Assembly: GCA_030655755.1 (NCBI GenBank) | Contig: JAUSOQ010000056.1 | Location: forward strand, 1 to 42,511 | Direction of reading: 5' to 3' | DNA from: Coriobacteriia bacterium | GTDB taxonomy: Bacteria; Actinomycetota; Coriobacteriia; Anaerosomatales; Anaerosomataceae | DNA length: 42,511 nucleotides | Shown: positions 34,951 to 42,437 of the stretch, piece after piece | Layout: each line of letters opens with the position of its first letter | Position numbering within the stretch: position 1 is the stretch's first letter | The notes under the pieces: generated by a model | Database searches by the model: none | Told to the model about the DNA's origin: nothing | The model's input: only the letters and a program-made list of their open reading frames with translations | Program-made: the position numbers and the translations under genes

Positions 34951-34982
34951 CCTGATGCTTACAGGGCAACAGGTATGGGGGT

Positions 34983-35010
34983 AGTCTAGCGGATTTTAAA
35001 AGACAGTCAA
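34983..35010 (-). promoter_or_regulatory. Promoter of the tup-moco operon
   Basis: Read on the minus strand, TTGACT (35010-35005) and TAGACT (34988-34983) are 16 bases apart, a near-consensus sigma-70 promoter. It begins 7 bases after the lysR stop and gives a start near 34976. Confidence 0.65.
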
Positions 35011-35016
35011 AACAGC

Positions 35017-35910
35017 TCAGGTCTCAAGGGCCTCGCGGAGATAGTCGGTAAGGGCGGCAGCCGCCCGCGTGGTCGTGGTTCGCGGCATCACGAGGAAGAG
35101 TGGCCGCACGAGCGGGAACGAGCCTTCCGGCACCTGGGCGACGGTACCGAGCTGCAATGCCTTGTCGGCCACCCACGTGCTCACGACACCGATGCCCATG
35201 CCACCCTCCACGGCGCTCACGATCGCCTCGTTGGTGCTGAGCTCCATCACAACGCGCAGCTCGGCGGGATCAACGCCGCCGTGTCGCATCGCGTCCTCGA
35301 AGACCATGCGGGTACCGCTGCCGGATTCACGCACGATGAACGACTCGTCGACAAGGTCGGCGAAACGCACCGCTTCTGTGGCAAGCAGCGGATGGTTCGG
35401 CGCGCAGATCATCACGAGGTCGTCATGTCCGAGACGCTCGTACTCGACGCGCGCGCCATGTACCTCGGCGCCGGTCATACCCAGCTGCGCCTCGCCCGAC
35501 TCCACCTTCTCGATGACCTCGGCGGTGTCGAACACCCGGAGTGAGACGCCGACCTCGGGGTACTGCTTGAGGAAGCCGCCGAGCAGGCGCGGCAGCACGT
35601 ACTGGCCGGGCGTAGTGGATGCGGCGAACAGCAGACGACCCGAGACGGTCTCGCTCAACTCCTCGAGCGCCGTGCGTGCGTGCTCGAGCTCGGTCAGCAC
35701 CTTGCGCGCATACGGCAGCAGGGCGCGTCCGGACTCGGTGATCTCGACTTTGCGGTAGCGGCGATCGAGCAGCGTTACGCCGAGGTCCGCCTCGAGCGCC
35801 TGGACCTGCATCGTCACCGCCGGCTGGGAGAGGCCCATGGAGCGGGCTGCCTCGGAGAACGAGGCATGCTCGACGACCGTCACGAACGTCTTGAGTTGCG
35901 CGATGTTCAC
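35017..35910 (-). CDS. LysR-family transcriptional regulator
   Basis: A 297-residue LysR protein. The winged helix is at residues 1-60 (FVTVVEHASFSEAARSMGLSQPAVTMQVQALEADLGVTLLDRR), followed by a CysB/CysL-like effector domain (about 90-295) with ESGSGTRMVFEDAM, a typical anion-binding loop. It stands directly upstream of the tup operon on the same strand and may control it or sulfur/selenium genes; a homologous group is annotated as selenium-metabolism-associated. Start GTG. An inverted repeat with LysR spacing lies upstream. Confidence 0.9.
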   Translation of the reverse strand: MNIAQLKTFVTVVEHASFSEAARSMGLSQPAVTMQVQALEADLGVTLLDRRYRKVEITESGRALLPYARKVLTELEHARTALEELSETVSGRLLFAASTTPGQYVLPRLLGGFLKQYPEVGVSLRVFDTAEVIEKVESGEAQLGMTGAEVHGARVEYERLGHDDLVMICAPNHPLLATEAVRFADLVDESFIVRESGSGTRMVFEDAMRHGGVDPAELRVVMELSTNEAIVSAVEGGMGIGVVSTWVADKALQLGTVAQVPEGSFPLVRPLFLVMPRTTTTRAAAALTDYLREALET

Positions 35911-35939
35911 GGCTTGAGTCGACCTCCGACCTTCGCGTC

Positions 35940-35958
35940 GTATAGGTAATGCTTATAC
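35940..35958. promoter_or_regulatory. LysR-type operator before lysR
   Basis: GTATA and TATAC arms in a 19-base imperfect palindrome, with T-N11-A character, 30 bases before the lysR start. It is a probable autoregulatory site. Confidence 0.45.
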
Positions 35959-36022
35959 TACCCCATCGCGCTGCCGAGAAGCGCGCCCATGCACTGCTCA
36001 AGCGTGATAGACTCCGTCTATG

Positions 36023-36037
36023 TGAGAATCGTTATCA
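36023..36037. promoter_or_regulatory. Fur-family box
   Basis: TGAGAATCGTTATCA matches the 7-1-7 Fur/PerR/Zur consensus TGATAATNATTATCA at 12 or 13 positions and lies 15 bases before the fur-like gene. It indicates metal-dependent autoregulation of the whole operon. Confidence 0.65.
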
Positions 36038-36052
36038 GTTAGGTGACAACGC

Positions 36053-36499
36053 ATGGCACACGATCGCGAGTTGACCGATAGGGAGCTGCGCACCGCCTGC
36101 GGCGAGGGGCGCATGAGCCACCAGCGGCTGCGCATCGTACGCGCGGCCGACGGGATGGCCGGCACGTTCACCGTCGAGGAGTTGCACCTCTCGGCAAAAC
36201 GCAGCGTCCCCGGCCTCGGGATCGCGACCACCTACCGGGCGGTCACGGCGATGGCGAGCAGCGGCACGCTGGCGGTGGTCGGCGAGCGGAACGGTCGGAC
36301 CCTCTACGTGTGGTGCGCGAACGACGAGCATCACCACCACATCATCTGCACCGGCTGCGGCCGTGTCGCCGGCATCCACTGTCCCCTGCCTGAAGATGAT
36401 GCACTCGTCGCGGTCAAAAACGCGGGTTTCACCGTGACGCGACACGACCTCACGCTCTACGGCCTGTGCGATGCGTGCCGCAAAGGCGGTGAGGTGTAG
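36053..36499 (+). CDS. Fur-family metal regulator
   Basis: A 148-residue Fur protein: winged helix with SHQRLRIVRAA and LGIATTYRAVTAM; metal site HHHHIICTGCGRV; structural zinc Cys in CTGC and CDAC. It is probably a nickel or zinc/cobalt sensor because the next genes encode a cobalt/nickel-type ECF transporter. It ends directly before cbiM (no gap) and has its own Fur box. Confidence 0.9.
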   Translation: MAHDRELTDRELRTACGEGRMSHQRLRIVRAADGMAGTFTVEELHLSAKRSVPGLGIATTYRAVTAMASSGTLAVVGERNGRTLYVWCANDEHHHHIICTGCGRVAGIHCPLPEDDALVAVKNAGFTVTRHDLTLYGLCDACRKGGEV

Positions 36500-37336
36500 A
36501 TGTCGCATATCCACATCCCGGACGGCGTGCTGCCGATCTGGCTCTGGGGTACCGGTTGGGTCATCGCGCTCATCGCGCTCACGATCGCCTCGCGTGTCTC
36601 TGAGCGAGAAGCCGTACGCCGCAAGGTGCCGCTGCTCGGTGTCATGTCGGCACTCATACTCGTCGCGATGTCCACCGAGATCGTGCCCATCGCCTACCAC
36701 GTGAACCTCACGGTGGTCGCCGGCGCGATACTCGGGCCGTGGATGTCGATCATCTCGGCGTTCGTCGTGCAGGTGATCCTGGCGCTGCTCGGTCATGGCG
36801 GCGTCACGGTGATAGGGCTCAACACCATACAGATATCCACCGAGATGATCCTGGGCTGGCTGATCTTCCGCACGCTCGTTCGCATCCTCGGCCGCCCGCG
36901 AGTGCGCTGGGCGGCTGCCGTCACCACGATCATCACGCTCGCCATGACGACAACGATGCTCGTCGGCATCGTGGCGCTCGCCGGTGCGGGTCCCGCCGCC
37001 ATCCGCGATACCGGCGCCCTGAACCCGGCGACGCTGAGCTTCGGCAACCCGCTCGACGGCGGCGTGGTGAGTATCAAGCTCTTCAGCACCCATGAGCATG
37101 CAGATGATCACGAGGCTGACGACGGACATGCCCACGAGGAGGTCGACACCGGACTCTCGATCTCGCGCTTCGCCGCCGTCGTCTACACGCTCGGGCCGAT
37201 CGGCTGGCTGCTTGAAGCGTTGATCACAGCCGGGATCCTCGGCTATGTGGCGCGCGTACGACCGTCGCTGGTGTTCGAAGGTGGCCTTGCCGAGACAGAA
37301 CCCGCCCATTACGGCGACGAGCACGGGAGGCACTAG
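36500..37336 (+). CDS. cbiM: Cobalt/nickel ECF transporter substrate protein CbiM-like
   Basis: A 278-residue membrane protein beginning SHIHIPDG, the N-terminal metal-binding sequence of CbiM/NikM. About seven helices follow, with STEIVPIAYHVNLTVVAGAILGPW. A His/Asp-rich loop lies at about residues 193-215 (THEHADDHEADDGHAHEE), likely a metal-collecting site. No cbiN is present; the last helix may substitute for it as in NikM-type fusions. Co2+ and Ni2+ cannot be told apart here. Confidence 0.9.
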   Translation: MSHIHIPDGVLPIWLWGTGWVIALIALTIASRVSEREAVRRKVPLLGVMSALILVAMSTEIVPIAYHVNLTVVAGAILGPWMSIISAFVVQVILALLGHGGVTVIGLNTIQISTEMILGWLIFRTLVRILGRPRVRWAAAVTTIITLAMTTTMLVGIVALAGAGPAAIRDTGALNPATLSFGNPLDGGVVSIKLFSTHEHADDHEADDGHAHEEVDTGLSISRFAAVVYTLGPIGWLLEALITAGILGYVARVRPSLVFEGGLAETEPAHYGDEHGRH

Positions 37337-38136
37337 TGGATATCACCGCCGTCGACCGCGCTGCGGTGCTGGGCACATCCCGGCTACACGTCACCTCCGC
37401 CCGCGCGAAGGTGATCGCGTTCACGCTCGTACTCGCCACCGTCGTCGTGACCAACGACGTGCTCGTGTTGCTCTCGGCGCTGCTGCTACTGCTCGCGCTC
37501 GCTGCGGGTATGGGGATGCCACTACGCCACATGCTGCCACTCGCTCTGTATCCGGCGGTGTTCGCGGCGGTGTTCGCGTTCGCTTCGGCGCCTAGTGTGC
37601 TCTCGGCAGTGCTGATCGTGGGTAAGGCGGTGACCGCGGCGCTCGGCAGCATCGTGCTGATGTTCTCGACACCCTACCCACAGGTCTTCGCGATCATACA
37701 GCGATTCGTGCCCGGCATCGTGGGCGATGCACTACTCATGACGTACCGCTCCCTGTTCCTGCTGGCCGAGAAGCTCACGAACCTGTCGACCGCCATCAAG
37801 CTGCGCGCAGGCCTGGCGGGCAGACAGCCGGTACGCGCCGTGGGCGCCACCACGCGCGCGCTGGGCGGGTTGGTGCTCTACTCGCTCGACCTCTCACAGC
37901 GCGAGTACGACGTATTACGCCTGCGTGGCTACGAAGGCCGACTACGCGTACGTACTATCCCGTCGGCAGACGGCGCGATGGACCGCGCGCTGCTTCTGGG
38001 CGGCGGCGGGCTGCTCTCCCTCACGATCATCCTGCGCACTGCCCCCGACGTCGTGGGCGCCTACAGCTGGATACTCGCCGCCATCTCGCTTCTCACACTT
38101 GTTGCCGCCGCGACCGTACGCTGGAGGAAGTCATGA
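37336..38136 (+). CDS. cbiQ: ECF transporter T component CbiQ
   Basis: A 266-residue membrane protein with the T-component pattern: N-terminal helices, LLMTYRSLFLLAEKLTNLSTAIKLRAG and LRLRGYEGR, the coupling helices that touch the ATPase. GTG start shares one base with the cbiM stop (TAGTG). It links CbiM to the ATPase. Confidence 0.9.
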   Translation: MDITAVDRAAVLGTSRLHVTSARAKVIAFTLVLATVVVTNDVLVLLSALLLLLALAAGMGMPLRHMLPLALYPAVFAAVFAFASAPSVLSAVLIVGKAVTAALGSIVLMFSTPYPQVFAIIQRFVPGIVGDALLMTYRSLFLLAEKLTNLSTAIKLRAGLAGRQPVRAVGATTRALGGLVLYSLDLSQREYDVLRLRGYEGRLRVRTIPSADGAMDRALLLGGGGLLSLTIILRTAPDVVGAYSWILAAISLLTLVAAATVRWRKS

Positions 38137-39026
38137 AAGAACACACCCATGTGTACGTCCACGAACACACCCATCCGGACGAACCGGTCAGTGAAGAGGT
38201 CGTACGCATCAGCTGCGTGCGGCACACCTACGAGGGCGGCACGAGCGTGCATCTGTGCGGGATGGACTTCCTCGTGCATCGCGGCAAGCGTGTGGCGGTG
38301 CTCGGACCCAACGGCGCAGGTAAGACGACGCTGCTCTACCACATCCTCGGCCTACTGCGCCCGCAAGAAGGCGAGGTCCGCGTGTTCGGTATCGAGCCTG
38401 CCCAGGACTGGAAGAACATCCGGCGGCGCATCGGCGTCGTGCTGCAGAACGTCGACGAGCAGATCATCGCACCCACGGTCTTCGATGACGTCGCGTTCTC
38501 GCCGCAGCAGTACGGGCTTCCGGACGACGAGGTGCAGCAGCGCACGATAGCAGCGCTCGAACTGCTCGGCATCAGTGAGCTCGCAGGCCGTGTGCCACAC
38601 AGCCTCTCTGGTGGCGAGAAGCGCAAGGTCGCCCTGGCCGGCGCTTTGGTGATGGAGCCGGAGCTGCTCGTACTCGACGAGCCGTTCGAGGGGCTCGACC
38701 CCGCCTCACGCGACAACCTGGTGGGGCTGCTCGGACGACTTTCCACCGAGCGGGGCGTGACGGTCGTGCTCTCCACCCACGACATCGACACCGTACCGGA
38801 CTTCGCCGACTTCGCGTACGTACTGGCGCCCGGCGGCACTATCGTGCTGCGCGGGACGCCCGCCGAAGTCTTCAGCAACGCCGACGTGATCGCCGCAGGC
38901 AACATCAAGCCGCCGATCCTGGCCGAGTTGTTCGCGCGACTGCGCGAGCGTGATCCGGATGCACCGGAACCGGCGCTGTCGGTGAACGCCGCTGTCGAGG
39001 CGCTCGAGGCGTGGAAGCGGGGCTAG
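38133..39026 (+). CDS. cbiO: ECF transporter ATPase CbiO
   Basis: A 297-residue ABC ATPase with Walker A GPNGAGKTT, signature LSGGEKRKVALAGAL, Walker B LLVLDEPFEGLD and the H-loop LSTHD. The Q-loop reads VVLQNVDEQI as in ECF ATPases. The N-terminus has an unusual His-rich leader (THVYVHEHTHPD, about residues 5-16). It overlaps cbiQ by 4 bases (ATGA). The stop is part of a CTAG shared with the convergent small gene. Confidence 0.92.
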   Translation: MKEHTHVYVHEHTHPDEPVSEEVVRISCVRHTYEGGTSVHLCGMDFLVHRGKRVAVLGPNGAGKTTLLYHILGLLRPQEGEVRVFGIEPAQDWKNIRRRIGVVLQNVDEQIIAPTVFDDVAFSPQQYGLPDDEVQQRTIAALELLGISELAGRVPHSLSGGEKRKVALAGALVMEPELLVLDEPFEGLDPASRDNLVGLLGRLSTERGVTVVLSTHDIDTVPDFADFAYVLAPGGTIVLRGTPAEVFSNADVIAAGNIKPPILAELFARLRERDPDAPEPALSVNAAVEALEAWKRG

Positions 39027-39205
39027 GAGCGCTGGCCGGAGAACGAGAACCACAGATCGAGAAGCCCGATGATGTTGAACCCGGCGAAGCCGAGCGTCGC
39101 CGCGGTGCCCCAATCGAGGACGAACTCGTTGGCCAGAAGACCGAGTGTGCCGATAATGACCAGCAGGAAACCGGTAGACCGTAGCGTTCCGGAGTCTTCT
39201 CTCAT
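39023..39205 (-). CDS. Small two-helix membrane protein
   Basis: A 60-residue protein: eleven polar residues, a helix (FLLVIIGTLGLLANEFVL), a short turn (DWGTA) and a second helix (LGFAGFNIIGLLDLWFSF). Family unknown. GGGGGTGAG precedes the ATG, and its stop coincides with that of cbiO. The gene is plausible from its hydrophobic pattern and ribosome site. Confidence 0.6.
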   Translation of the reverse strand: MREDSGTLRSTGFLLVIIGTLGLLANEFVLDWGTAATLGFAGFNIIGLLDLWFSFSGQRS

Positions 39206-39221
39206 GATCTCACCCCCCTCT

Positions 39222-39266
39222 TGTAGGGATTACCCGCCTGTGGCTCCAGTGTCACACCTACAGGCG
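39222..39266 (-). other. Leader with two competing stems
   Basis: CGCCTGT (39235-39241) can pair with ACAGGCG (39260-39266), and TGTAGG (39222-39227) can pair with CCTACA (39257-39262). The two pairings share bases 39260-39262 and exclude each other. The second would lie close to the ribosome site of the small membrane gene, so it may be a switch. No known riboswitch was recognised in the 39206-39314 gap. Confidence 0.3.
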
Positions 39267-39314
39267 AAGAGCGCACACGCCGTCTGTGTGGAAGCGCAGG
39301 TTAGGCGTCCCACC

Positions 39315-39599
39315 CTACGCCGTAAGCTGGACCTTCAGCCGCTTGCCGATGGCACTCGCGGCACGCTCAAGTGTGACGAGCGTGACCGAGGGGTTTGCAG
39401 GGTCAAGCAGTCGCTCCACCGAAGAGCGACTCGTATTCATACGACGCGCGAGTTCCGTCTGCGAGATGTTGGCGCGCTCCATCTCCTGCGCCAGCTGATA
39501 GGCGATCACTCGCTTGGTCGCGACGGCCTCCGCCTCGCCGAGAACGCCCTCGCCACGGAGGAAGTCGTCGAAGTCGCTCCCGATATGCTTCTTGTCCAC
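39315..39599 (-). CDS. HigA-like antitoxin (XRE helix-turn-helix)
   Basis: A 94-residue protein with a C-terminal XRE DNA-binding domain (YQLAQEMERANISQTELARRMNTSRSSVERLLDPANPSVTLVTLERAASAIGKRLKV). It follows the toxin gene, the order typical of HigBA. The GTG at 39599 has AGGGAG eight bases upstream; a GTG at 39608 that overlaps the toxin stop as GTGA is the alternative. Confidence 0.85.
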   Translation of the reverse strand: MDKKHIGSDFDDFLRGEGVLGEAEAVATKRVIAYQLAQEMERANISQTELARRMNTSRSSVERLLDPANPSVTLVTLERAASAIGKRLKVQLTA

Positions 39600-39604
39600 C
39601 GTGT

Positions 39605-39964
39605 TCACTCCCTTCGCAGATCCGCCAGGTGCTGCTGCGCGGTCTTGAGATCGGACGCCGGCGTCTTCTGGGACTTCTTCACGAAACCGTGCAAAAGGAC
39701 CATGACCGATCCGTCCACCGTGAAGAGCACCCGTGCGATGCCCGCCGCGATGTGCGAACGGACCTCCCACAGACGCGGCTCGAGCTTGCGGATGAGCGGC
39801 ATCCCAAGTGGCCGGCCGTACTGCGCCGTCTTGATGTCCTCGCCGACCGCGCGACGATCATCCTTCGCGAGTCCGAGCAGCCATTCCCTCACCGGTTCGC
39901 TACCGGACGCGGTGCGGTAGAACCGCACTGAGAGGATGGGCTGCCTGTCACGAGACTCACTCAT
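39605..39964 (-). CDS. RelE/HigB-like (Gp49-type) toxin
   Basis: A 119-residue toxin of the Gp49/HigB type: SVRFYRTASGSEPVREWLLGLAKDDR, then MPLIRKLEPRLWEVRSHIAAGIARVLFTVDGSVMVLLHGFVKKSQKTP. These are ribosome-dependent mRNases. The conserved Arg and Lys residues of the fold (LEPRLWEVR, FVKKSQ) are present, so it seems intact. A palindrome just upstream is the likely operator. Confidence 0.87.
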   Translation of the reverse strand: MSESRDRQPILSVRFYRTASGSEPVREWLLGLAKDDRRAVGEDIKTAQYGRPLGMPLIRKLEPRLWEVRSHIAAGIARVLFTVDGSVMVLLHGFVKKSQKTPASDLKTAQQHLADLRRE

Positions 39965-39972
39965 GCAAGGAG

Positions 39973-39990
39973 TGTACCACAATTGGTACA
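39973..39990. promoter_or_regulatory. Operator of the toxin-antitoxin pair
   Basis: TGTACCA and TGGTACA form perfect 7-base arms with a 4-base centre, 9 bases before the toxin ATG. It is the expected binding site of the XRE antitoxin. The 180 bases beyond it, up to the insertion sequence, hold no gene I can see. Confidence 0.65.
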
Positions 39991-40172
39991 GTCGTGAACC
40001 CGGAATCTGAGCGGGATGAGAAGTGACAGGTGGTCGTTCTAACGTACGTTGTTGCGCTTCACCTGCAAGGCGCTCGCGGCGTCCTCGACCCGAGCTTACC
40101 GCACATGCGCCTTGTCAGCTAAGCGATGCCATTGTTCGACAGCGCGATCGACTTGGGCCGCGCACGCGGATA

Positions 40173-40194
40173 CCTGGACACGAATCTGTCTTAC
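40173..40194. repeat. Left terminal inverted repeat of the IS
   Basis: Starts CCTGGACACG and matches the complement of the right end at 16 of 22 positions, including the first ten. The stop codon of the transposase gene lies inside it. Confidence 0.7.
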
Positions 40195-41078
40195 GCGGCG
40201 ACCCCCTCGGGATCTCGAGCGTACCACGCCTCGCGTGTTGCTGACGGGCTCATGAACCCGTTCTTCTCCGGCAGCCACTGGTCGTTGTAGAGATCGACGA
40301 ACGTATCGACGGCCTCGCGCACCTCGGCCACCGTGCGATAGATCCGACCGTAGATGATCTGCTCCTTCAGGGTACGGAAGAAGCGCTCAGCCACCCCGTT
40401 GGTCTGAGGCTGCTCGATGAAGGCGTAGCTCGCCTCCACCCCCCAGAAGCGGACCTGGTTGCGGAAGTGATCCGAGATGTACTGTGTGCCGTTGTCCATG
40501 CGCAGGCTCAGCCCGCGGCCCGCTTCCGCCTCGACACCACCGAAGTGCTTGAGCAGACCCTGCGCCACCGGCTGCAGTGCGGCGAAGCGGTCACCGCGCT
40601 TGCACACGTGACGCCCCACGACCTCGCAGTTGAAGTGGTCGACGGCCGTGAAGATCCAGCACATCCCTTCGTCAGCGGTCATGACCCGGGTGCCGTCGGT
40701 GCCCCACATCAGGTCGGGCGCATCGGTGGTGATAGTGCCGTCGTGACTGACGCCGGCGCCTTGGCGCACGCGACGCGGGGACAGCAGCCCGTGCTCACGC
40801 ATGATGCGCAGCACGCGCCTGCGCGACACACGTACGCCTGAGACCCTGAGACGCGCCCAGACCATGCGGTGCCCTTCACCCGTGAACGGCGAGCGTTCGA
40901 GATCGTCCTCGATCATGGCGTGGAGCTCCTCGTCACAGATGGCCGGGACCGGACCTCTTCTACTCGGCTCCACCTCGGCCTGAGCCGAGTAGAACGTCGA
41001 GCGGGCCACACCCCATACCGCACACACACGCTGGACGCCGTAGACCCTGTTCGTCGAAATGGAGACCGCCGCGCTCAT
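40191..41078 (-). CDS. IS3-family transposase, catalytic OrfB
   Basis: A 295-residue integrase-core transposase: an N-terminal helical HTH_21 part (GVQRVCAVWGVARSTFY, MVWARLRVSGVRVSRRRVLRIMREHGL), then the DDE residues in WGTDGTRV, RMDNGTQY and NGVAERFFRTLKEQIIYG. The reading frame is complete. It overlaps orfA by ATGA, so it is made by re-initiation or coupling, unlike the frameshift fusion of most IS3 elements. Confidence 0.93.
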   Translation of the reverse strand: MSAAVSISTNRVYGVQRVCAVWGVARSTFYSAQAEVEPSRRGPVPAICDEELHAMIEDDLERSPFTGEGHRMVWARLRVSGVRVSRRRVLRIMREHGLLSPRRVRQGAGVSHDGTITTDAPDLMWGTDGTRVMTADEGMCWIFTAVDHFNCEVVGRHVCKRGDRFAALQPVAQGLLKHFGGVEAEAGRGLSLRMDNGTQYISDHFRNQVRFWGVEASYAFIEQPQTNGVAERFFRTLKEQIIYGRIYRTVAEVREAVDTFVDLYNDQWLPEKNGFMSPSATREAWYARDPEGVAA

Positions 41079-41428
41079 CGCTTCGACCTCCGACCGACCA
41101 AAGGGCCCGGGCGCTCGATTCTTCCGCGGAGCAGTTCGTTCTCCATCGACAACTCACCGATGCGACGCATCGCGGCGTCGAGCTGATCGGCGACCGGGTC
41201 GCCCTCGCGCTCCTTCAATCCGGCGTCCATGCCGGCAAGCGCCTTGTCGCGCCACTTCTCAAGACGGTAGACCTCGACGCCCAGCTCGCGGGACAGCGAG
41301 TCGATCGGCTCGCCTCTCAGTAGGCGCAGGGCCACCTCACGCTTGCGCGCGAGGCTCCAGCGCTGGCCGGGCAGAAGCGGGCCGAACGGGACGAGCTGAC
41401 CTTCTGTGGACGGGTTCTTCTCTGACAT
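41075..41428 (-). CDS. IS3-family transposase, OrfA
   Basis: A 117-residue DNA-binding subunit. The helix-turn-helix is at about residues 24-60 (WSLARKREVALRLLRGEPIDSLSRELGVEVYRLEKWRDKAL), followed by a leucine-zipper-like helix (LDAAMRRIGELSMENELLRGRI). ATG with AAAGG upstream. Confidence 0.9.
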   Translation of the reverse strand: MSEKNPSTEGQLVPFGPLLPGQRWSLARKREVALRLLRGEPIDSLSRELGVEVYRLEKWRDKALAGMDAGLKEREGDPVADQLDAAMRRIGELSMENELLRGRIERPGPLVGRRSKR

Positions 41429-41454
41429 GACGGACCTTTCTCTCGGACACGGAT

Positions 41455-41476
41455 GCTACACAAAACCGTGTCCAGG
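41455..41476. repeat. Right terminal inverted repeat of the IS
   Basis: Ends CGTGTCCAGG. In addition GGACACGG at 41445-41452 and CCGTGTCC at 41466-41473 form a perfect 8-base hairpin arm pair within the right end, ahead of the first transposase gene. Confidence 0.7.
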
Positions 41477-41504
41477 AAATCCGGCGCCGCCGCATCGACT
41501 TGCG

Positions 41505-42332
41505 TCAGCGCGTCGTCATTGGCCTGCATGCGGTGAGCGAGAACATCAGGGGAATGTCACCGATGCCCGCCGGCATCCTCCACAGTCCATCTGCGCCCTC
41601 CTCCATGAACTCAAGCACCTTCCACGACACCACCGGATACTCCTGCAGCCGCCGGATCTGAAGGCCGTGCTTCAGTAGTGAGCCGACAATCTCCGAGAAC
41701 GTGTGTTGCCATGCGTAGGAGTCTGCGACGAAGTCAGCCTCTCGGTCCGTGTAGCTGCCGTGCTCTTCGAATCGAATAGGCTCCCGCGAGAAGTACGGAT
41801 AGCGAACGCCAAGCACTGGTTCCGTTGTTACGTCATCAAAGACCGTCAGGAACGGGTGCACGTCGATGATATGGAACACGCCACCGGGAACGAGTCGAGA
41901 CGCAATCATCTGGGCCCATCGGTCCAGGTCGGGTAGCCACATGATGGTGCCGTAGGACGTGAACACGACGTCGTACGCCGCCTCAGGCACGTCATCGGGC
42001 AGCTCCGCAACGTCTGCCTGGACGAACCGCACGGGCAGCTCAAGCCGAGCCGCGATCGAGCGCGCGGCTGCTACGGCGCGTGGCGAGAAGTCCACGCCCG
42101 TAACGTCCGCCGCGCCAGCAAGAGCGAATCGCAGCGTGTCGAGTCCGATGTGGGACTGCAGGTGAAGCAGCCTCTTGCCGGCAACGTCGCCCACGACCTC
42201 GCGTGTCACCCAGTCGAAGGGACGAGACTCCGGGCTGGCGATGAACCCCTCGACGTCGTAGCCAGTGCCCGACATGTGGAGGTCCGCCCACCCGTCCCAC
42301 AGCCGCAGATTGGTAGCAACTTCTTCGCGCAC
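41505..42332 (-). CDS. SAM-dependent methyltransferase
   Basis: A 275-residue class I methyltransferase. Motif I reads LLHLQSHIGLDTLRFALAGA with the acidic VTGVDFS strand, then VQADVAEL, VVFTSYGTIMWL and PGGVFHIID. The glycine-rich loop HIGLD is altered from GxGxG but is common in this subgroup. Substrate unknown. The GTG start is preceded by GGAGGTTACCT. It lies beside the insertion sequence and may be an acquired gene. Confidence 0.88.
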   Translation of the reverse strand: MREEVATNLRLWDGWADLHMSGTGYDVEGFIASPESRPFDWVTREVVGDVAGKRLLHLQSHIGLDTLRFALAGAADVTGVDFSPRAVAAARSIAARLELPVRFVQADVAELPDDVPEAAYDVVFTSYGTIMWLPDLDRWAQMIASRLVPGGVFHIIDVHPFLTVFDDVTTEPVLGVRYPYFSREPIRFEEHGSYTDREADFVADSYAWQHTFSEIVGSLLKHGLQIRRLQEYPVVSWKVLEFMEEGADGLWRMPAGIGDIPLMFSLTACRPMTTR

Positions 42333-42437
42333 AGGTAACCTCCGAACTACGTGTCTGTCGAACGTCTTTAGGCATCAGCTGCGGCCGATACGCCTCTCTT
42401 CATCCTAACGCTCCTGGCCGTCTGCTGGATGCCCTGG

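Larger units (their letters stand above)
40175..41474 (-). mobile_element. IS3-family insertion sequence, complete
   Basis: A 1.3-kb element from TGGACACG to CGTGTCCA, with two overlapping genes between imperfect terminal inverted repeats. Both genes are intact. No target duplication is evident: the flanks read ...GATACC and GGAAAT..., so it may have been rearranged or is old. Confidence 0.8.

Noticed and set aside
36035-37333. 432-residue open frame opposite the fur-like and cbiM genes
   Set aside because: It mirrors two well-recognised genes in a GC-rich region, is charge-rich without any family pattern, and has no ribosome site.
39991-40174. Integron attC-like site (TCTAAC and GTTAG-like pieces) beside the IS
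   Set aside because: The core sites do not fit the RYYYAAC/GTTRRRY consensus well, no paired inner sites are seen, and there is no integrase.
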